From Syngnathus acus (taxonomy: Eukaryota; Chordata; Actinopteri; Syngnathiformes; Syngnathidae): DNA of 64,000 nt. Made by a program: the position numbers and the translations under genes. Location: the NCBI RefSeq assembly GCF_901709675.1, contig NC_051094.1, positions 11,528,501 through 11,592,500 on the forward strand. Direction: 5' to 3'. The notes beneath the pieces were generated by a model. It had not been told where the DNA came from. It worked only from the letters and a program-made list of their open reading frames with translations, and did not search any database. How positions within the stretch are numbered: position 1 is the stretch's first letter; each line of letters starts with the position of its first letter. Shown one piece after another: positions 31,961 to 46,664 of this stretch.

Positions 31961-34734
31961 CTTTTACAATATTGCAGTTCCTGGTGAGGTTAAGTGTTGA
32001 CACTGCAAGGAAGGCCATTGTCCCTCTTCCGTGTTTAATGAAGATGTACTTAAAGATGAAATGTTTGGTCAGGTAAAGACAGCACGACCTTTAGTAAAGT
32101 CATACCTTTGTAAAACATGTACATTTAAAGAAACAAATGTTATTATGCTGCAACTAGATTTTTATTTATTCATTGCGGTGTACTGCAACACATTTGATCA
32201 ACAATTAGTTTTGAGCGACTGCGGCGGCATTATCAGTGAATGTCTGAGCTCCATTTCAATCACAAACACTAAAGGTCATAACCTCCCAGAGTTGGTGTTA
32301 TGAGTAAATATTGATTACACTACAGTCAGTCACTTAGGCGGAGCCACTACCGGAGAACACAGACGTGCACTGTGATGTTTTTGAAAGGAGTAATATCTCG
32401 CCTAATCCCAGCCTTGGCTCTTCCTTCGCCTCAGCCAATGCGTTTCTTTCTGCTGTGCAAATCAGCATGCGCGGCTCTGCGCCGGGCTCGAGTTACGGTG
32501 AGCTCCGATGTGGTGAAGTCAGACCTTCACGGCAGTCTGTCTGAATATGGCTCCTGAATCTGAAAGTCAAGGTACTCCCCCTGGCTTTCTCCCCTGGCTG
32601 ACTCCCAGGATGGTATGGCGGTATCTGAGTTCACACGTTCATCGCCCCAGCCTTCGTGTATGTCATCACGCTTGCTATGCCTGCCTCAGTGAAGCTTCTC
32701 TGTTGACTTCCTCTGCTGACAAGCCAGACATGACGCCGCGTGGTGTTGAACGCCGTGCCACCGAGCGGGACTTTGCAGTTGAATAAGTGAAACTCTGTTA
32801 CACAACACACTACATAGCCAAATTCATTATGAAGTGTATACATTTGCTTTCGTTATTAAATTGGCTGATTTTGACAGAGATGGTTGTGTGATTAGGCTTT
32901 TTTTTTGCCTGACATTTTGGAATGCTCTGATAGATTGGACAGCTTTTCAAATGACAGACCAATGACGATTAAAAACAGCAGAATGATAATAATAATAAAA
33001 TGGAAAAATATCACCTCTACTAACGCGTAACAGTGTTGCACAAAAACTCGATGCAATTTGTGCAAACCTCCTTGTGGTTAAAAACAACATAAATTACACT
33101 GCACGACAATTTAAGAACACACTCAAAACAACCGTTTAAAGGTAACGATGTCAGTCAACCCCCATAATGACTCGTAGCAAAGGACACCATTTTTTAAATG
33201 TGCTTATTGTATTTATTCATCACATGTGGCTAAATCTGATTCATGTCAAATAAGGTGTTTTCAGCTGCACAATTTTCAACTGTGTTTCCCAAAATTTAAG
33301 ATAAATCCTAATGTTATTCATTTCATTTCCAGGGAAATTCAAATGACATTACAAATATGCAGCTTTTTACCAGTAACAGAAAAAACAAGCTGAATGATGA
33401 GCCATGACCTGATTTTCTTTTCAAGTATTTTTAGGTAGAAGTTCAAAAGCAAGCCCTGACAGAGAGCTACCGTTGCACACAGCAGAAAGCTAGCCAGAAC
33501 CCATTGCCTGTGGCTTGCCCTTTTTAAGGTACATGCCTCCTCTTGACATTTCTTGTCAAATTGCCTTGGGACCATTAGATCATCCAGACGATGCCACTTC
33601 AATGGAATTCGAGATGAGTAAAGAAAACGTTAACCTGGAAAAAACCAAAAACAAAATCATAATAAAATAAGAACATCTGCAACAAAATAGTTTGCATGCC
33701 CCATATACTGGCTTGACATGATGGGTTTGAAGTGAATGATGAGAATGGAGTGTCTCACTTCTTTGGTTATGATTCACATGTGAATGTGTGTAATTTCCAG
33801 ACATTTGCAGAATAGTTTGCACTTCAAGCAGGTCTGCTGTCTGAGGAAATCCTCTCAGACAAATGTTGACAAATTGCATTGCGTTGTTTCTTATCATAAT
33901 TAGCGCTTTAAGTTTTGTAACCTTTTTTGCTTTTTCTATTCCCTTGCTAATTTATCTCCTCTTCAATAGGTAAGCAGACAATATATTCCTCAAGAAAACA
34001 ACTATTGAGCACCTCAAGTAAGAGAAACCATTATGATTTTTGTAATTGCATTTTTTAAAGAGCAAATACCTTGAACATAATGTTCTAATTGTGGTGAAGG
34101 TGTGGCCTCATTAACAGAAAGGCCCAGTCTACAGAAACAACGACATGCCTGAATGAGAAACAAACAAGGGCTGGAATGCTACATTTTTTGTGTCACTCCA
34201 GCAATTGAACAGAACATTATTAATTGACCATGTGGGTTGCAATAAAATTAAGATATAAATATGCAAAGTACACTTGGATACCGCAGCTTTTTGGTACCTG
34301 CAGGGGCAGGTGCCAGTCATCTTTAGTGTTTGTGATTAGATTAATATGATGTCTGGTAGCTTGAGTTATAACATGGTGCTTTAAAGTTTTAATAATCTCA
34401 GCAGGCGGTTAAAAAATTACCTGTGGGTGTTCATGGTAAGCCTAAGATCTTGCTCCACAGTGTTTTACACTTGACACAAACACATGCGATGCATTTCATC
34501 ATACAAAGCAAACTGGAAGCTTATCATTGTATGTGTTTATTATATTTCTTCAATCAGAAAGAAAGTGCAAAAGTGCATGTCTGAACAGACTGCTTTGTTT
34601 CCTCGGAGGCAAGTGCAACAGAATATCAGCGTGTTCCATAGAGTGAAATCTGACAGTCTTGAGTGTTGACCTTCCTCTTAGTGTATTTTGCTATTATTTA
34701 CTTTTCTTTTCCTAATTAAGTTTATCTTGTATTT

Positions 34735-34905
34735 CTATATGCAAATTGGTGCTGGGGCTGCTGCTGCCCATGTACACCAATTGTCAGTCAAAAAGTGACT
34801 GTTTTAATGTAGCCTCCATGGTGTAGCTTATGCCAAAGGACCTGTGGGCTATATAAGGCCATTACCACTAAAAGCTTTGTCTGAACAAGTGGAGGGAAAC
34901 TAAAG
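34735..34905. promoter_or_regulatory. candidate conserved noncoding block
   Basis: A balanced-composition block (CTGCTGCTGCCCATGTACAC, TATATAAGGCCATTACCAC) with no coding potential seen, standing out from AT-rich flanks. Inference only. Confidence 0.22.
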
Positions 34906-35347
34906 TGCTATGTACGATGAGTACTTGTCAGTCAGACACTTTCTGCAAGGGTAAAAGTGAATTAGGTTCAATTGCAAGTGAGTGCAATAAATACAACCCT
35001 CTCATCCTCAACATTAGAAAGTTGTTGGCTGGCAGGTAAACTTAAATTCCCCGTAGATTATGTTGACTATGCCAATTGTTCACATTCCAAATCTGCAAAA
35101 ACATTCAGTGCTCATGACTGTCTCACAACTCAAAACTTTGCCTGAGGTTGTGTGTTGGGAACATGCATTGGGGAAAAGGGGGTCACATTGTTATGCGTAG
35201 TGAGATCTGGCAAGAGAGTAAATTGTACAGATACGTATATAAATTATATGCGCAGGGAAATATTTTTATTTTCCGACTTTATGTTCTTTATTTTCCTTTG
35301 ATTAGTTGTCTACTAATGCGTAATTTTTAAATTTTGAAGGTTGTCTC

Positions 35348-35348
<1 letters not shown>

Positions 35349-35411
<63 letters not shown>

Positions 35412-35427
35412 CACTCACACACGCACT
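35349..35427. repeat. (AC)n microsatellite
   Basis: Almost 40 AC units, slightly interrupted toward the right end. Confidence 0.97.
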
Positions 35428-36024
35428 AATTTGTCCTAATTTTTTTCTGCAGTTAACTATAGTTTAACAGATTAATTTAGTGTAGTTTCAACTACACAAA
35501 AGCTTCTGTTCGGTTTGGAGAAAACTACAAAATATTTTCACAGTATTATAAATAATAAGGGATTTTTGTGCTCAAGCTTGAGACATTTTAAAAATATTAA
35601 TATATAATAATAGTATATATATATTTAAAAATAAAAATAAAACTTAACATAACGAACTTACAACAGTTACATCAAGCTAAAAGACGATATGACGTGTTAG
35701 CCTTTACTTCTCAGTAGAGTGAAGCAACAAAAATTTGTTGGGGAGGGATATGTGTCTTGGATTAATTAGGCTAAAGAAGCCCCAGTTTGGGGAGCTTAGC
35801 ATGTGCTAGGTGATGTTTTCTTCTGAGTCTTTTCCACAGGGATAGGTTTGCACTCATCTTTGATAGTTAACCCATATGACCCTTCCCTAGAGCCACCTCA
35901 CTGCTGCTGCTTCTCATTAGAGCTTGTCCACTCGTGCACCTACTTCTAAGTAGGTTGGCACTCGGACCTCACCAAGCTTCCACTAAAAATTATTAAATAG
36001 ATTATTGCCGATAATGACGATGAG

Positions 36025-36035
36025 TATTATTATTA

Positions 36036-36073
<38 letters not shown>

Positions 36074-36081
36074 GTTGTTGT
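36025..36081. repeat. (ATT)n microsatellite
   Basis: ATT units passing into GTT units. Confidence 0.95.
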
Positions 36082-38039
36082 TCTTTTTATTGTTGCCTTG
36101 TGTGTGTGTGTGTGTATATAAACAAAACTAGATTTATGAAGATTCGTGTTTTATTGATGCTCTTCGTGTCATGTGATAGCACAAAAGCGGAGAAAACACA
36201 TTTCACAAATTCACCACATTATACGCAAGATGGTCTGTTAAATAATTAAACACAGGATGAATGGATGGACAACAAATTAAAATGTTAATGTTATTTAAGT
36301 CCTAAGTACCTCAATATTATTTGTAGGGTGTTATTTCCTAACAAAAGTCATTTTATGGCATTTTACACATTGAACAGCTCTTTACAAGGCCAAGCAATTC
36401 CCAAATGAGTAACGTTGGCAATTGTGTAATGAAAAAAATGGGTTCAACTGAAATTAAACAGGGTGAGCTTCCCATCTGGACTCAAAGCGTTAATTTAATT
36501 TCCCAAGAAGTATAAAAATTAAATCTCATCACCCAAAATGATGATTGTCAATGCTTAGCTAACTCTGTTGTATTAATAATGTTGTACTGTGCAATAAACT
36601 AATAATGTTTATGACAGTATCTACCAATGTGAATATTTGCTGATTGAGACATATGATATAAGTTATTTTGTGAAGTCAGAGAGACAGCGCTAAAATTGCA
36701 GCTGAGTCTTTATCCTGTATCATTGCTATCTCAGTGTATGTTGAGACGTGAATTTGTCTGACCTCCCTGGGGGCAGCACAAAGGGCTGAATTCAATGCAG
36801 GGCACCCAGGGGCCAAGCTGGCGGCGGCCCAGCTGAGGAGGAACACCAGCCAGCCACCACCTGCATTCTGCCGCTCGCCGAGTCTCCCTGGATATGAACA
36901 CCCCCACTACCACCACCCCTGCCTGTGTCCACCCACTCTTAACATGTCAAGCAACCCCCCCCCCAAGCTGCTCCTCTCACACCAGCTCTGACAACACTCA
37001 TCTGCATCCCAGTCCCATTTTACTCCCACTGCTAATATCTGTCCATCTCATATGTCCATCATGTTGCCCAAAATCTATGTGATAGTAACACTATGGCCTC
37101 AGCTGTGAACACTCCTTTCATTTTGTCTGAGCCGTTGCCAGGCTGATTTCTCAGATTAAAGCGTGACATTTATTTGTATTCAATCTTTGGTTTTTGTCCT
37201 CCATCCAGTATCTATTTTAAATCCCAAGCGGAAACGCTGCTGTTTGGAGGGTATTTTTTAATGTTATTTCATTTGTGTTTTTTACTAATAAACCCCCCCC
37301 CTTTTTTTTTTTTTTTTAGAAAATGTAATATTTTATAAATCAATACTACTCAAAAGAGATTATTATACAGTGGTCCACCAAAAGAGTTTGGCCTTTCTAT
37401 TGAATCTGTTGTTGCTTATCTAAATATGCAATGTAATGCGATATCTCACTATGCTTCACTGCACAAACAAAATGCTTTACACAAGTAGATTCTGTCACGC
37501 TCTCTCTTTTTTATCTTACCTGTTTTATATTTTCAACAAGATTATTTTGCAAATTTATCCTATCAATGTAACCAATTCAGATGTTTTTGTAATACCCAGC
37601 AAAACTGGCTCATGGTTTGCCTTCTGTGAGGTGAACAGTGAGGCCCCTCTGGTAGGGCAGTTTGTTTCTCCTAGTTGAACACTGCCCCCTTGAAAATAAT
37701 TTTAGTACTGCACTTCACAAAGAGCTTCAGAGTGTAAAAGGCAACAGTCCCCTGGACCAATCATTTAGCAGGCCAATGCCTCCACTGAGGGCTCACACTG
37801 GCAACAGTAACATCAGAAAATGTTTGAAAAACTCTTTGGTGGTGTTGCCTAGTAACATTTACAGCCAGAAAACTAATCACGTACTTATTCAATGTAATTT
37901 TTATTACATTATTATTGCTCATCACTGTGGGGGGATTGCAATATGATTAGCAATGTTGCTCATAACAAAAGGCAATATTTAGCTCAATATCTGCCTGCCC
38001 GAGTCAGCCGTGGCCCAAATTCTCACCTCTATTACGATC

Positions 38040-38640
38040 ATTGTTTGCAATTCATTTCCCGTCAAACTCAGATGTCACAACCCTTGTGAACCTTGCCCTT
38101 GAGCAAAAACAATATCAAAACATTGAGCTGGGAAGACAAGGGAGCCAGACAGGGAGTATTGGGATGGAAGGCCCAGACAATAAGAGCATGAAATGGCGGA
38201 TGGTAGAAATTCTCCTCCCAGCTGTAGACCCAGTCTCATCCCTCTCCTGAATTCCTGAGCTGTCTGGAGGAGCCCTTAGGGCTGGCAGAATGGCAGGGTG
38301 CGTTGTGGGAGTCTGTGGTGTTTCTGTAAGCCTAGGCGGGGGTCTGTGAAGAAGGGGAGCGCCTGCTAAGGCTGCATTTTTGACCCCCTCATGCTCCCTC
38401 TGTCTCTGATGCAGCGTCTGAGTCACACGGAGGCCTGTGAACCCACTCAGACCTGTCTCTTGGTTTCATGCCAAGACCGACTCAAGGGCTTGTCCTGGGC
38501 GACAACGCTTGACACCAAGAATCAGCTTCCAAGGTGCGCTAATGGGAGAGTTCACATAAGGCTAAAGGTTAGAGCGCTTTACTACTGCTCTAACCTTGAT
38601 CACTAAAGTAATTATGAGGAGGGAGGAGCTGAGAACATGC
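38040..38640. promoter_or_regulatory. candidate regulatory block with strong hairpin
   Basis: A complex repeat-free block in the intergenic region, with a perfect 11-bp inverted repeat at 38565-38597 close to TAATTATGAGG. Open frames on both strands lack family signatures. Role unknown. Confidence 0.25.
38565..38597. repeat. 11-bp inverted repeat (hairpin)
   Basis: Left arm AAGGTTAGAGC (38565-38575), an 11-base loop, right arm GCTCTAACCTT (38587-38597); the arms are perfectly complementary. Confidence 0.9.
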
Positions 38641-41600
38641 CGGAGGCAAATGACATGGCAGCGTAGAAGAGCTTTTGTGTGTGTGTAAATGTTTATGTGT
38701 ACGGTCTAGTATGAGTCTGCAGACTGAAAGTCTGAAGAAAGGCCCCACCCAAATGCCAAAAGTCATACTTTGTCTAATGCACATGTGACAAAAAATTATG
38801 AATGCTTAAGTAATGTAATACCTTATCCTGGTATAAAAATTGTTAGAGAATACTTCTGCAAAGTGGATGGAAAATAAAAAATGTAAATCTGTCAGCATTA
38901 CAGCCGTAAAAGTAATTGTGGGGAAAAATATCAGCAAGAGCAAAAATCTCAAAGTGATACACGGATGCAAAAAATATCATCTGTTTCAGATTGCCATGTT
39001 GGGTGAAAGTAGGACATGCTCAACATCATGCCAATGCACTGCTTTTGGTGCAGAACTCGTCGGGGCACTGGTGGGGCTGGGTGGTGAGGGGCACAGGGTG
39101 TTGTTTCTGGACGCAATCCATTATCAGTAATGGGTCAGGTTCACACAATGGGGACACTTTGTCAGATCTGTTGGGGATGCACTGCGGTAGGCAAAGAGGC
39201 TTCTTTGATCTTGTGAGTATGTTCACCGGAGTGTGCCATGTCTGAAAACTGATCCGGACTCTGACAGTTCCCTCCCATAACTATCCGAGGATGTGTATCA
39301 CTTTAAAAAAAAAAAAAACCCGAAAGTAAGCAAGAAAGAAATGACGTTGGAAAAATGGACATTAGAAGTCAATAGGACTGTCAAGTGCAAAATTAGAGTG
39401 CTTTCCAACAACTGATGCAAATGATATCTTTGTTCTTGCCTTTGTCTTCCTATTGTATCCAAGCTAAATGGGCTGTTAACAGTTGGTGCGCGCGTGCCCA
39501 TGTGTGCATGAAACTGTGTGCCTCAAACAGAAACCCAGTGTTTGTAGTATTGTAGTCCACAGGGCCCCTGGTGGGTGCACTCACTTTAAAGGGCCCAGTG
39601 AACTGTGAGGACTTGAGACATGAGACTGTGCTGCCCAACTGGCCCCCAGGACACGGGTTCACCCGGAGAATGTGAGCTGTGGAGGAGAACTGGTCCGAGA
39701 CGAGCTCAAACTTCCACTCCATTCCACAAGACATGAAGCCCATCTGATAAAAGGAAACTTGTCATAGGATTTGATTTACTGTACATTAAATCTCTTGTCA
39801 CTACTGCTGTGCCTTCTGTTATGTTGTTTTGGAATACCACACTTCATTTGATATTGCTTTACCTTTACATTTTTTTTTCTCTGGCTGTCAACTTGCTAAT
39901 ATACACAGGCTGTGTATTTGCACTTGGGACCTAATGTAGTATATTGCACCGTAGAGCATGCAAAATATCAATTGACCACATCCTTCATTTCTGTATAATG
40001 TCATGTATTTTCTGATACCAGAAACTGCAAAATATATAAATGCATACAGTATATGACAATATTTTTACATGTATTGTGGCAAGCAGCGTACTTAAGATAG
40101 CATTGTGGGTAAGCTATACATGATTTTATTTCTTGCACCCAAAATAATAATGACCATTTAATAATTAAGGATCATTCCCTTTGAAGATGAATGGAAATTG
40201 TGCTTTTTTTCCCCATCATTCTACATGATGATTTGTTTCAAACAACCTTTATTTTTAAATCTGAAGCCAGGATAACTGGATGCTATGCCAGGAATACCTG
40301 GAATGGATCAACTAGTATATTTATTCATCCTAAAATAATATTACTCCCATTTCCAGATTTTTACTGTTACTAGTGAGGGGAAATTTTGGATAACAGCACA
40401 TCTGCTTATTTGTTGTTATACTTTTTCAAGTTATTGTAAGAAATCATTTTTGAAATTCCATCATGCAAAATACTGATTATGATTTATTTTTAGCCAAGTG
40501 ATAGTTTGAGGAAGTTCTGATTCTGTTGATAAAATGCCTCAGGAGAACAAAACAATGAGTGGAGAAGTACAGCAGGACCTTGCTGAGCCTGATGTCAGGT
40601 TAGGATGTTTGTTGTTTTAACATGGGCCTCTTCTCTCTTTTTCCTGTTGTTTCTTCTACTCTTAGACAGGCAGAAAGACCCTCGGGTTGTAGCTCCCCAG
40701 CGAAATCATGAAAAATTGGGTTAAGATCAGAAGGGGAAAAATAACTTGATTTTTTTTACGACGAAATGTCACATTATCCATTTGATGACCATATGAGAGC
40801 ATCCTTTTAAGAAAATTCCAGAGTTCATAAAAACAATGCCAGTTCTCATTGCTGAACTTTGATGATGCACAGTTGTGATTTTGGCAAACCAGTCAAACAA
40901 AACCAAGCATTCATTTGCAGGATGACACCAAAGGTCAGTCACAATACCCGAGCCTACTCAAAAACACAATGCAGGAAAGGTGCGGATATTTGGTAGATTG
41001 ACCATACGAATAAAAATTCACAAACTAAGGTTCCGACTTATGACTTGTGACTTGCTGGCTTGATCCTATCTTTGATATTTTGCATATATGTGAGGCCTGA
41101 TGCTCTGCCAAATTCTCAGAAACAGTGTTGAAGGCTTGTGATGGTGCACTGGTTACCGGGCCCAGGTGGGCATTCCAGTTGGACACTACAAAACCTATGG
41201 CATGACTGAACTTCACATTGGAGAGAGGACTTTTGTTGTAACCAGTCCAAGGTGCACCTGTGTAACAAACAGGCATCTTCATTTGCCTCACTTTCAGGTG
41301 AATAGATCAAAGGAGAAGGATTTGCAAAGACAGGTGAACCTTGTGGAATGTCCCTGAAGACAGATACACTGGAATTTTGCAAATTTACTGTATTTACTGA
41401 AGAAACACAAGTGTGTACACCACAAAAATGATGACAAAGATGTAAATCGGGATGATGTCCGTGTGACCCAAATAAATATTCTACAGCTATGTAATGGGTG
41501 ACCCAGACTGGCCAATCGCATACATTATTAAAATTCATTCTTAAGGCAAGGATTTCAAGAAAACTTGAACATGAGGAGCAATGCCTACTCTGGAGTTGGA

Positions 41601-42518
41601 TATACAAATTTGAAGCCAAAATAGCCTACTATAAATTAATCCATATGTTGTTCAATAAAACATACAGTATGTTTCAAATATGGTCATAATTAATGTATGC
41701 ACTGGAGACGTGTCAGGTATCCCTGTGCTCAACAAAGAATCATTCAATCTTCTGTTTTTCTTGAATTGATTTTGTCACCAACCGTTCTCTTACAAAAGGT
41801 CTTGAAAAAGTCGACTGGTACTAGGCGAGAATATCTTTCTCTTCCATTTGTTGTTACCGCAGTGATCTAAAAAAAAAAAAAGCCCAGGGCAACGAGACGG
41901 TAAAAAAGGTGGGGGCAAACTAACATTAAACTTTGAGGTCAAGTAGGGGGCCACAAAATATCATCCTGCACACCGCAAATGGCCTGCAATTTCAAATACT
42001 GTTCATGTAAGTTTGCATTAATAAAATTGACTCACATTAGAAATTTCCCTTATGTTCACAAAAAAAGCACTAAAGGAGAGCTCTGAGTAAGGTCTGAGGG
42101 TTGTCAATTAAAGAGATATTTAAATATTTAAGCAACAAACTTGTAAAGTCATCCCATGGGTGCAGTTATGTTAGGGTGTAATGCAGCTTCAGCTCTCCAA
42201 GGACCAACTCAGAGCCAGGCAGGCGGCGTGGATCATTGGGAGGCATCGTGGCTAGGGTTACAATGTGAATTAAAGCTGACACTAAGAGGCGCTCCTCACA
42301 ATGACCTGCAGAAAACAGCAAACAAAAGGGGCTATTTTATAGCAGGACAAAGGGGAGGTTAGGAGAGATACCTGAGCCCAGCCGAGCCCAGTCAGCGTGT
42401 CTGTGGACACATGACTGGTGCCGCAGGACCACCGCAGCTCGAGGCGACGGGAGAAGAAATACATTGAATAGCACATTCCTCCACAGCCATAAGACGAGGA
42501 GACGCAGGCAAACGTGCA

Positions 42519-42564
42519 CACACACACACACACACGCACGCACACACAGACACACACAGACAGA
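42519..42564. repeat. imperfect (CA)n microsatellite
   Basis: CA units interrupted by CG and GA. Overlapping cysteine/valine-rich minus frames are artefacts. Confidence 0.9.
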
Positions 42565-43958
42565 AGAATAAATCGTGCATGGATGCAGTAATTCATAAGA
42601 CATTATTTTTGTATATGTAAACTTTATGTCAGTGTTGGCAGCGGATTGGTTAGTTTTGCATTTTTTCTTATCACATTCAGACACATGCACACACCGTTTT
42701 TCAGTTCATTACTGTTTAGATCAGAAAGATACTTTGAGCGATCAGATCTTTGTCAAGATCTTTGTCACGTTATTCAACAGTTTCAATTGTTTCAGAAATA
42801 ACTCGATTATTGCTGTAGACACTGCTATTATTACCCAAAGTATTTCTGAGAACAATTCAGAGCCCTCAGGTCAACAGTCAAACCTGCTTGGGAATTCCAC
42901 AGGAGTTTCTGTCTTCCCCAGACATTTTTGTGGTCTTCATCATGTTCTTGCCTACATCCTAATTATAGACATCATTAGTGAGTCAGAATGCCAATTATGC
43001 CATTGACAATTGCATGCTTTTTTGAGGAAGCGAGTTGGCTGGTACTGCATAACAGAAGCCGTGTCACAGCTGATGGCAAACTACAGTAGTGCAACTTTGA
43101 AGTAAGTGTCCAACATCAATAACTTGAATTGGACACAGGAGAAGCTGCAATGTGTGAACTGTTTACAATGCCAACTAAACAATATAAAGCTAACCACACA
43201 GGCATCTATCACAGTGTAGGAATATCACTGTGAAACAAAATGTATTGGTGAAAGTTGGATTAAATGAAACTAAAATAAATTTTAATCTGCGTAAAAGTTT
43301 TAAGGCACAATATTTGTTGTTTTAGCAATGCCGTAATCATCATATACTATAGCATGCCACTAATTCATCTGAAGACTGTTTCAAAGGCTGCTCAGGTGAC
43401 AAACTGAAGGGTCAACCTCAAATCTAAAAATTATATACATTTTGTATTTCCACAGGCTGTAAATAGAATCTTGTGCTTCTCTAAATTTGGGCACATGCAA
43501 CAAATATACAATTTACAGTACTCTATACTGAATACAACTAGTGATAGTGTACCTCTTGTTTGACTTCAGGCCAGGTCAGGTGTTCAGGTCAGCTCCTAGG
43601 TATGTGTCAATTATTTCCATTGCACAAATGCTTATAGTTCATTCAGGCATGTTTTTATTCGACTAAATGTTAATTACATATATGTAATTGTAAATAAGTT
43701 AGACATGGAACGGTTTCCACATAATCATTCCTTTATGTTGCAAATGCATTACAGTGAGTTTGTATTGACACAGCTTTTCATATTAAAGCAAACCCTGGTA
43801 GCAGTGAACACAGACAGAAGAGGGCCAGCAGGAAACCAGAAGCTTATATGTCTCCGGTCTCTCCTGATTAACATGGATAACTTTGACCTAAAGAAAGAGC
43901 AAGGATTCCTGTCTAATTGAATTACTGTCTCCCAGCCTCCAAAATATTGTGTTGAACT

Positions 43959-43962
<4 letters not shown>

Positions 43963-44023
<61 letters not shown>
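43963..44023. repeat. (TC)n microsatellite
   Basis: About 30 perfect TC units. Confidence 0.98.
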
Positions 44024-44025
<2 letters not shown>

Positions 44026-45345
44026 ATCAGTCTTTAGCGTGTTTTCTTATTAATTTATCATATTGTTGTATCTATTTTTCCCACACACTGGTCAGTATAT
44101 CTGGAACATATTAATTGCATTTCCGTTCATTTCAATGGGAAACATTACCTTTATTTATAAACGTTTTAGGTCACTCCTGAGGTGTGTGTGTGTGTTTGTA
44201 CAAATTCCATCTTCCTCCTTGCAAGAACCATTTTAGTTAGAAATCACTTTTACGCCACCATGAACACCTTATAAAATATGCATATCTCTGATGTCCATGT
44301 CAGAACACAGACAGTCTGAGAGTCACAGCACCACTGACCATCATTACCTCTCGGTTTCCTCAAGAGAACCTGCCACAGGCTGCTTGCCAAACGCTTTAAA
44401 ATTTAAAGCGGTGGGAAAGGAACTTTATCCAGAGGAGACAAAGGCACATCAGTTCTGTCACACTGCTTCTGACATGTTAAGGAGTAAACAAATACCCCTT
44501 CTAAAGAAGTGGTAGGAACAAGTCATATGTTCTCTAAGCAGCTCTCTAATTTTCCCAAATATAAGGTAAACAGTTCAAATGTTGTGGCAATACCTTTGGA
44601 GTACTGCACAGAGGTTTTGTATTAAGCAGTTACTGACCACAATCTGCGATTATTTCTCTTGTGGGTGGATGAATCTTTCTTTCAGGCACAGAGGATTACC
44701 CAGTGGTTCTCAGGGTTGACCCTCCACAGCAGACCCTCCATCAAGTCAGTCCTTCAGCATGAAAATCTCTGCAGAACGGATTGGGTTCCAAGGCCTGCTC
44801 CTCTCCAGGGACTCACCCAACCTAGGGAACAGGGGGCTTTCATGGGAGATCACAGGTGTTTATAAACAAAATGGCAATTTTCTTCTTCCATAATTCCATG
44901 TTACTGCATTACCAGATCTTATCGGAAGGACAGCATCTCATTCTTGAGGTTTTAGACGTTAATGAAAGATGCTTTGCCTGCAGCCACTGGGGGCTAAATC
45001 AACAAGTCTTGGATTCCTGCTGGCCTTTGTTGGCTAAAGTCAAAGGCTGAGCTGATGCCAAAAACATTGCGATGAGGTTGGAGGGGCTTTGCGCAAAACA
45101 AGCTAGGATCAAATCTAGAAAAATATTATGAAGTAAAAATCAAATGTAACACAATATTTTCTGGGTCAAACATGACATGACAAACTGCATTCGTTTGAAA
45201 TTGAACAGTACATGATTTAAATGACTATTTTGATTTATTTTTAGTTGAACGATGTAGTTTATAGAACACATACAATGTTTTTTAAATGATCTGTTATAGT
45301 CTAATTTTTCATGAAAACCTACAATTGACGCCTCCATTCTCTAAA

Positions 45346-45500
<155 letters not shown>

Positions 45501-45879
45501 TAATGTTCATTTTGTTCATCACTGACAATGTCCATATGTACGCTGGGAAAAAAATACCATCAGCAATATGTGTTGTTCATATGTACTGTAACCATATAGG
45601 AGCATTTAAAGGAGATCATGTTGAATGACATGTCAACAGCAGGAAAGAGAAAGCGAGAAAAAAAATAAAGAGGAGATTTGTTTGCCAGTCAATTCTGCCA
45701 CTCAATCTCTTTCGCCTTGTGAAAGAGTGGAAGAGAAAGGCCGAGGTTCAGCTTTCTGTAAATCTTCTGATGAAATGTTGACAAAACAGCCAATTTTCTG
45801 TAATTTTCCTGCAGCCCTCTTTCAGCAGCTTACTCACTCATAACCCCTTCATTTCAAACAGGCGTGCACTGCGATCCCT

Positions 45880-46330
45880 GACTCGTCCCAGCCCTCTTTG
45901 GCCGCGGCCGAAAGTCGTAACAGTTGTGCCTTTTAGATCAGGTGGATGTCGTTTAAGCAGGCAGCTTCATAATGGAGGCCTTTGTCTCTCAAAGCGGCCC
46001 TCTTGGGCCCCAGTAAAAGGATAAGAAATGTAGTTAATAGCTCAGGAGTGGCCTAATCATCAGCTGCCATTACTGCTCCAATATCAGCAGAGATGACAGA
46101 CTTATCAATAACAAAGGGCCAGCTGAAGCCTCTACCATTCTGTCATTTTGATCTTTGCTCCACTAATCAGAGCTTTCATTTGAGCTAAGCACCAGGCAGC
46201 ACACCTCTCATTCTCTTCATGCTGTGCCAGATATCATTCATCTTTACAAGCCACTCTGTATTCTTGCAACCCCGGGCCACCATTTCCACAAATTGGCTTG
46301 ATTTCTCGGGCAAATATATGACACATCAGA
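45880..46330. promoter_or_regulatory. candidate developmental enhancer
   Basis: A repeat-free block with a dense motif cluster: GGCCTAATCATCAGCTGCCA places a homeodomain-type TAATCA beside an E-box CAGCTG (46061-46066). TTTTGATCTTTGCTCC (TCF/LEF-like), CACTAATCAG and GATAAG-like sites follow. It lies between lmx1b and zbtb34 and stands out from AT-rich, satellite-rich flanks. The role is inferred. Confidence 0.35.
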
Positions 46331-46644
46331 GAGCTCATCATACTTATAATGTGAGTGCTTCAAACTGTTAAAACTCTCTTTAGCTCCGGGGTTTTGTTCC
46401 GACTGCAACAGTTGGAGCCCAAATTGTAATAGTATTGCGCTGCGCTCGCTTTAATCGTTTTTAATTATTCTTTGTCAAAACATGAACATAAAACTAACAC
46501 TGTCATTTATGATCACCTTGTGTATGTGTGCAAACTCACGGGACACTTCATTTGATAAACATTCACTAATCCAAGAACCGATGTAGCGCATCTTATTCCT
46601 ATTATAATCTGACTGACAATGTCATAGAATAATGTAATGACTAC

Positions 46645-46664
46645 TATATATATATATATATATA
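46645..46664. repeat. (TA)n microsatellite
   Basis: About ten TA units. Confidence 0.85.

Noticed and set aside
38559-38600. tRNA-like fold
   Set aside because: A perfect hairpin is present, but there is no cloverleaf, no B box and no acceptor stem. No tRNA gene was recognised anywhere in the window.
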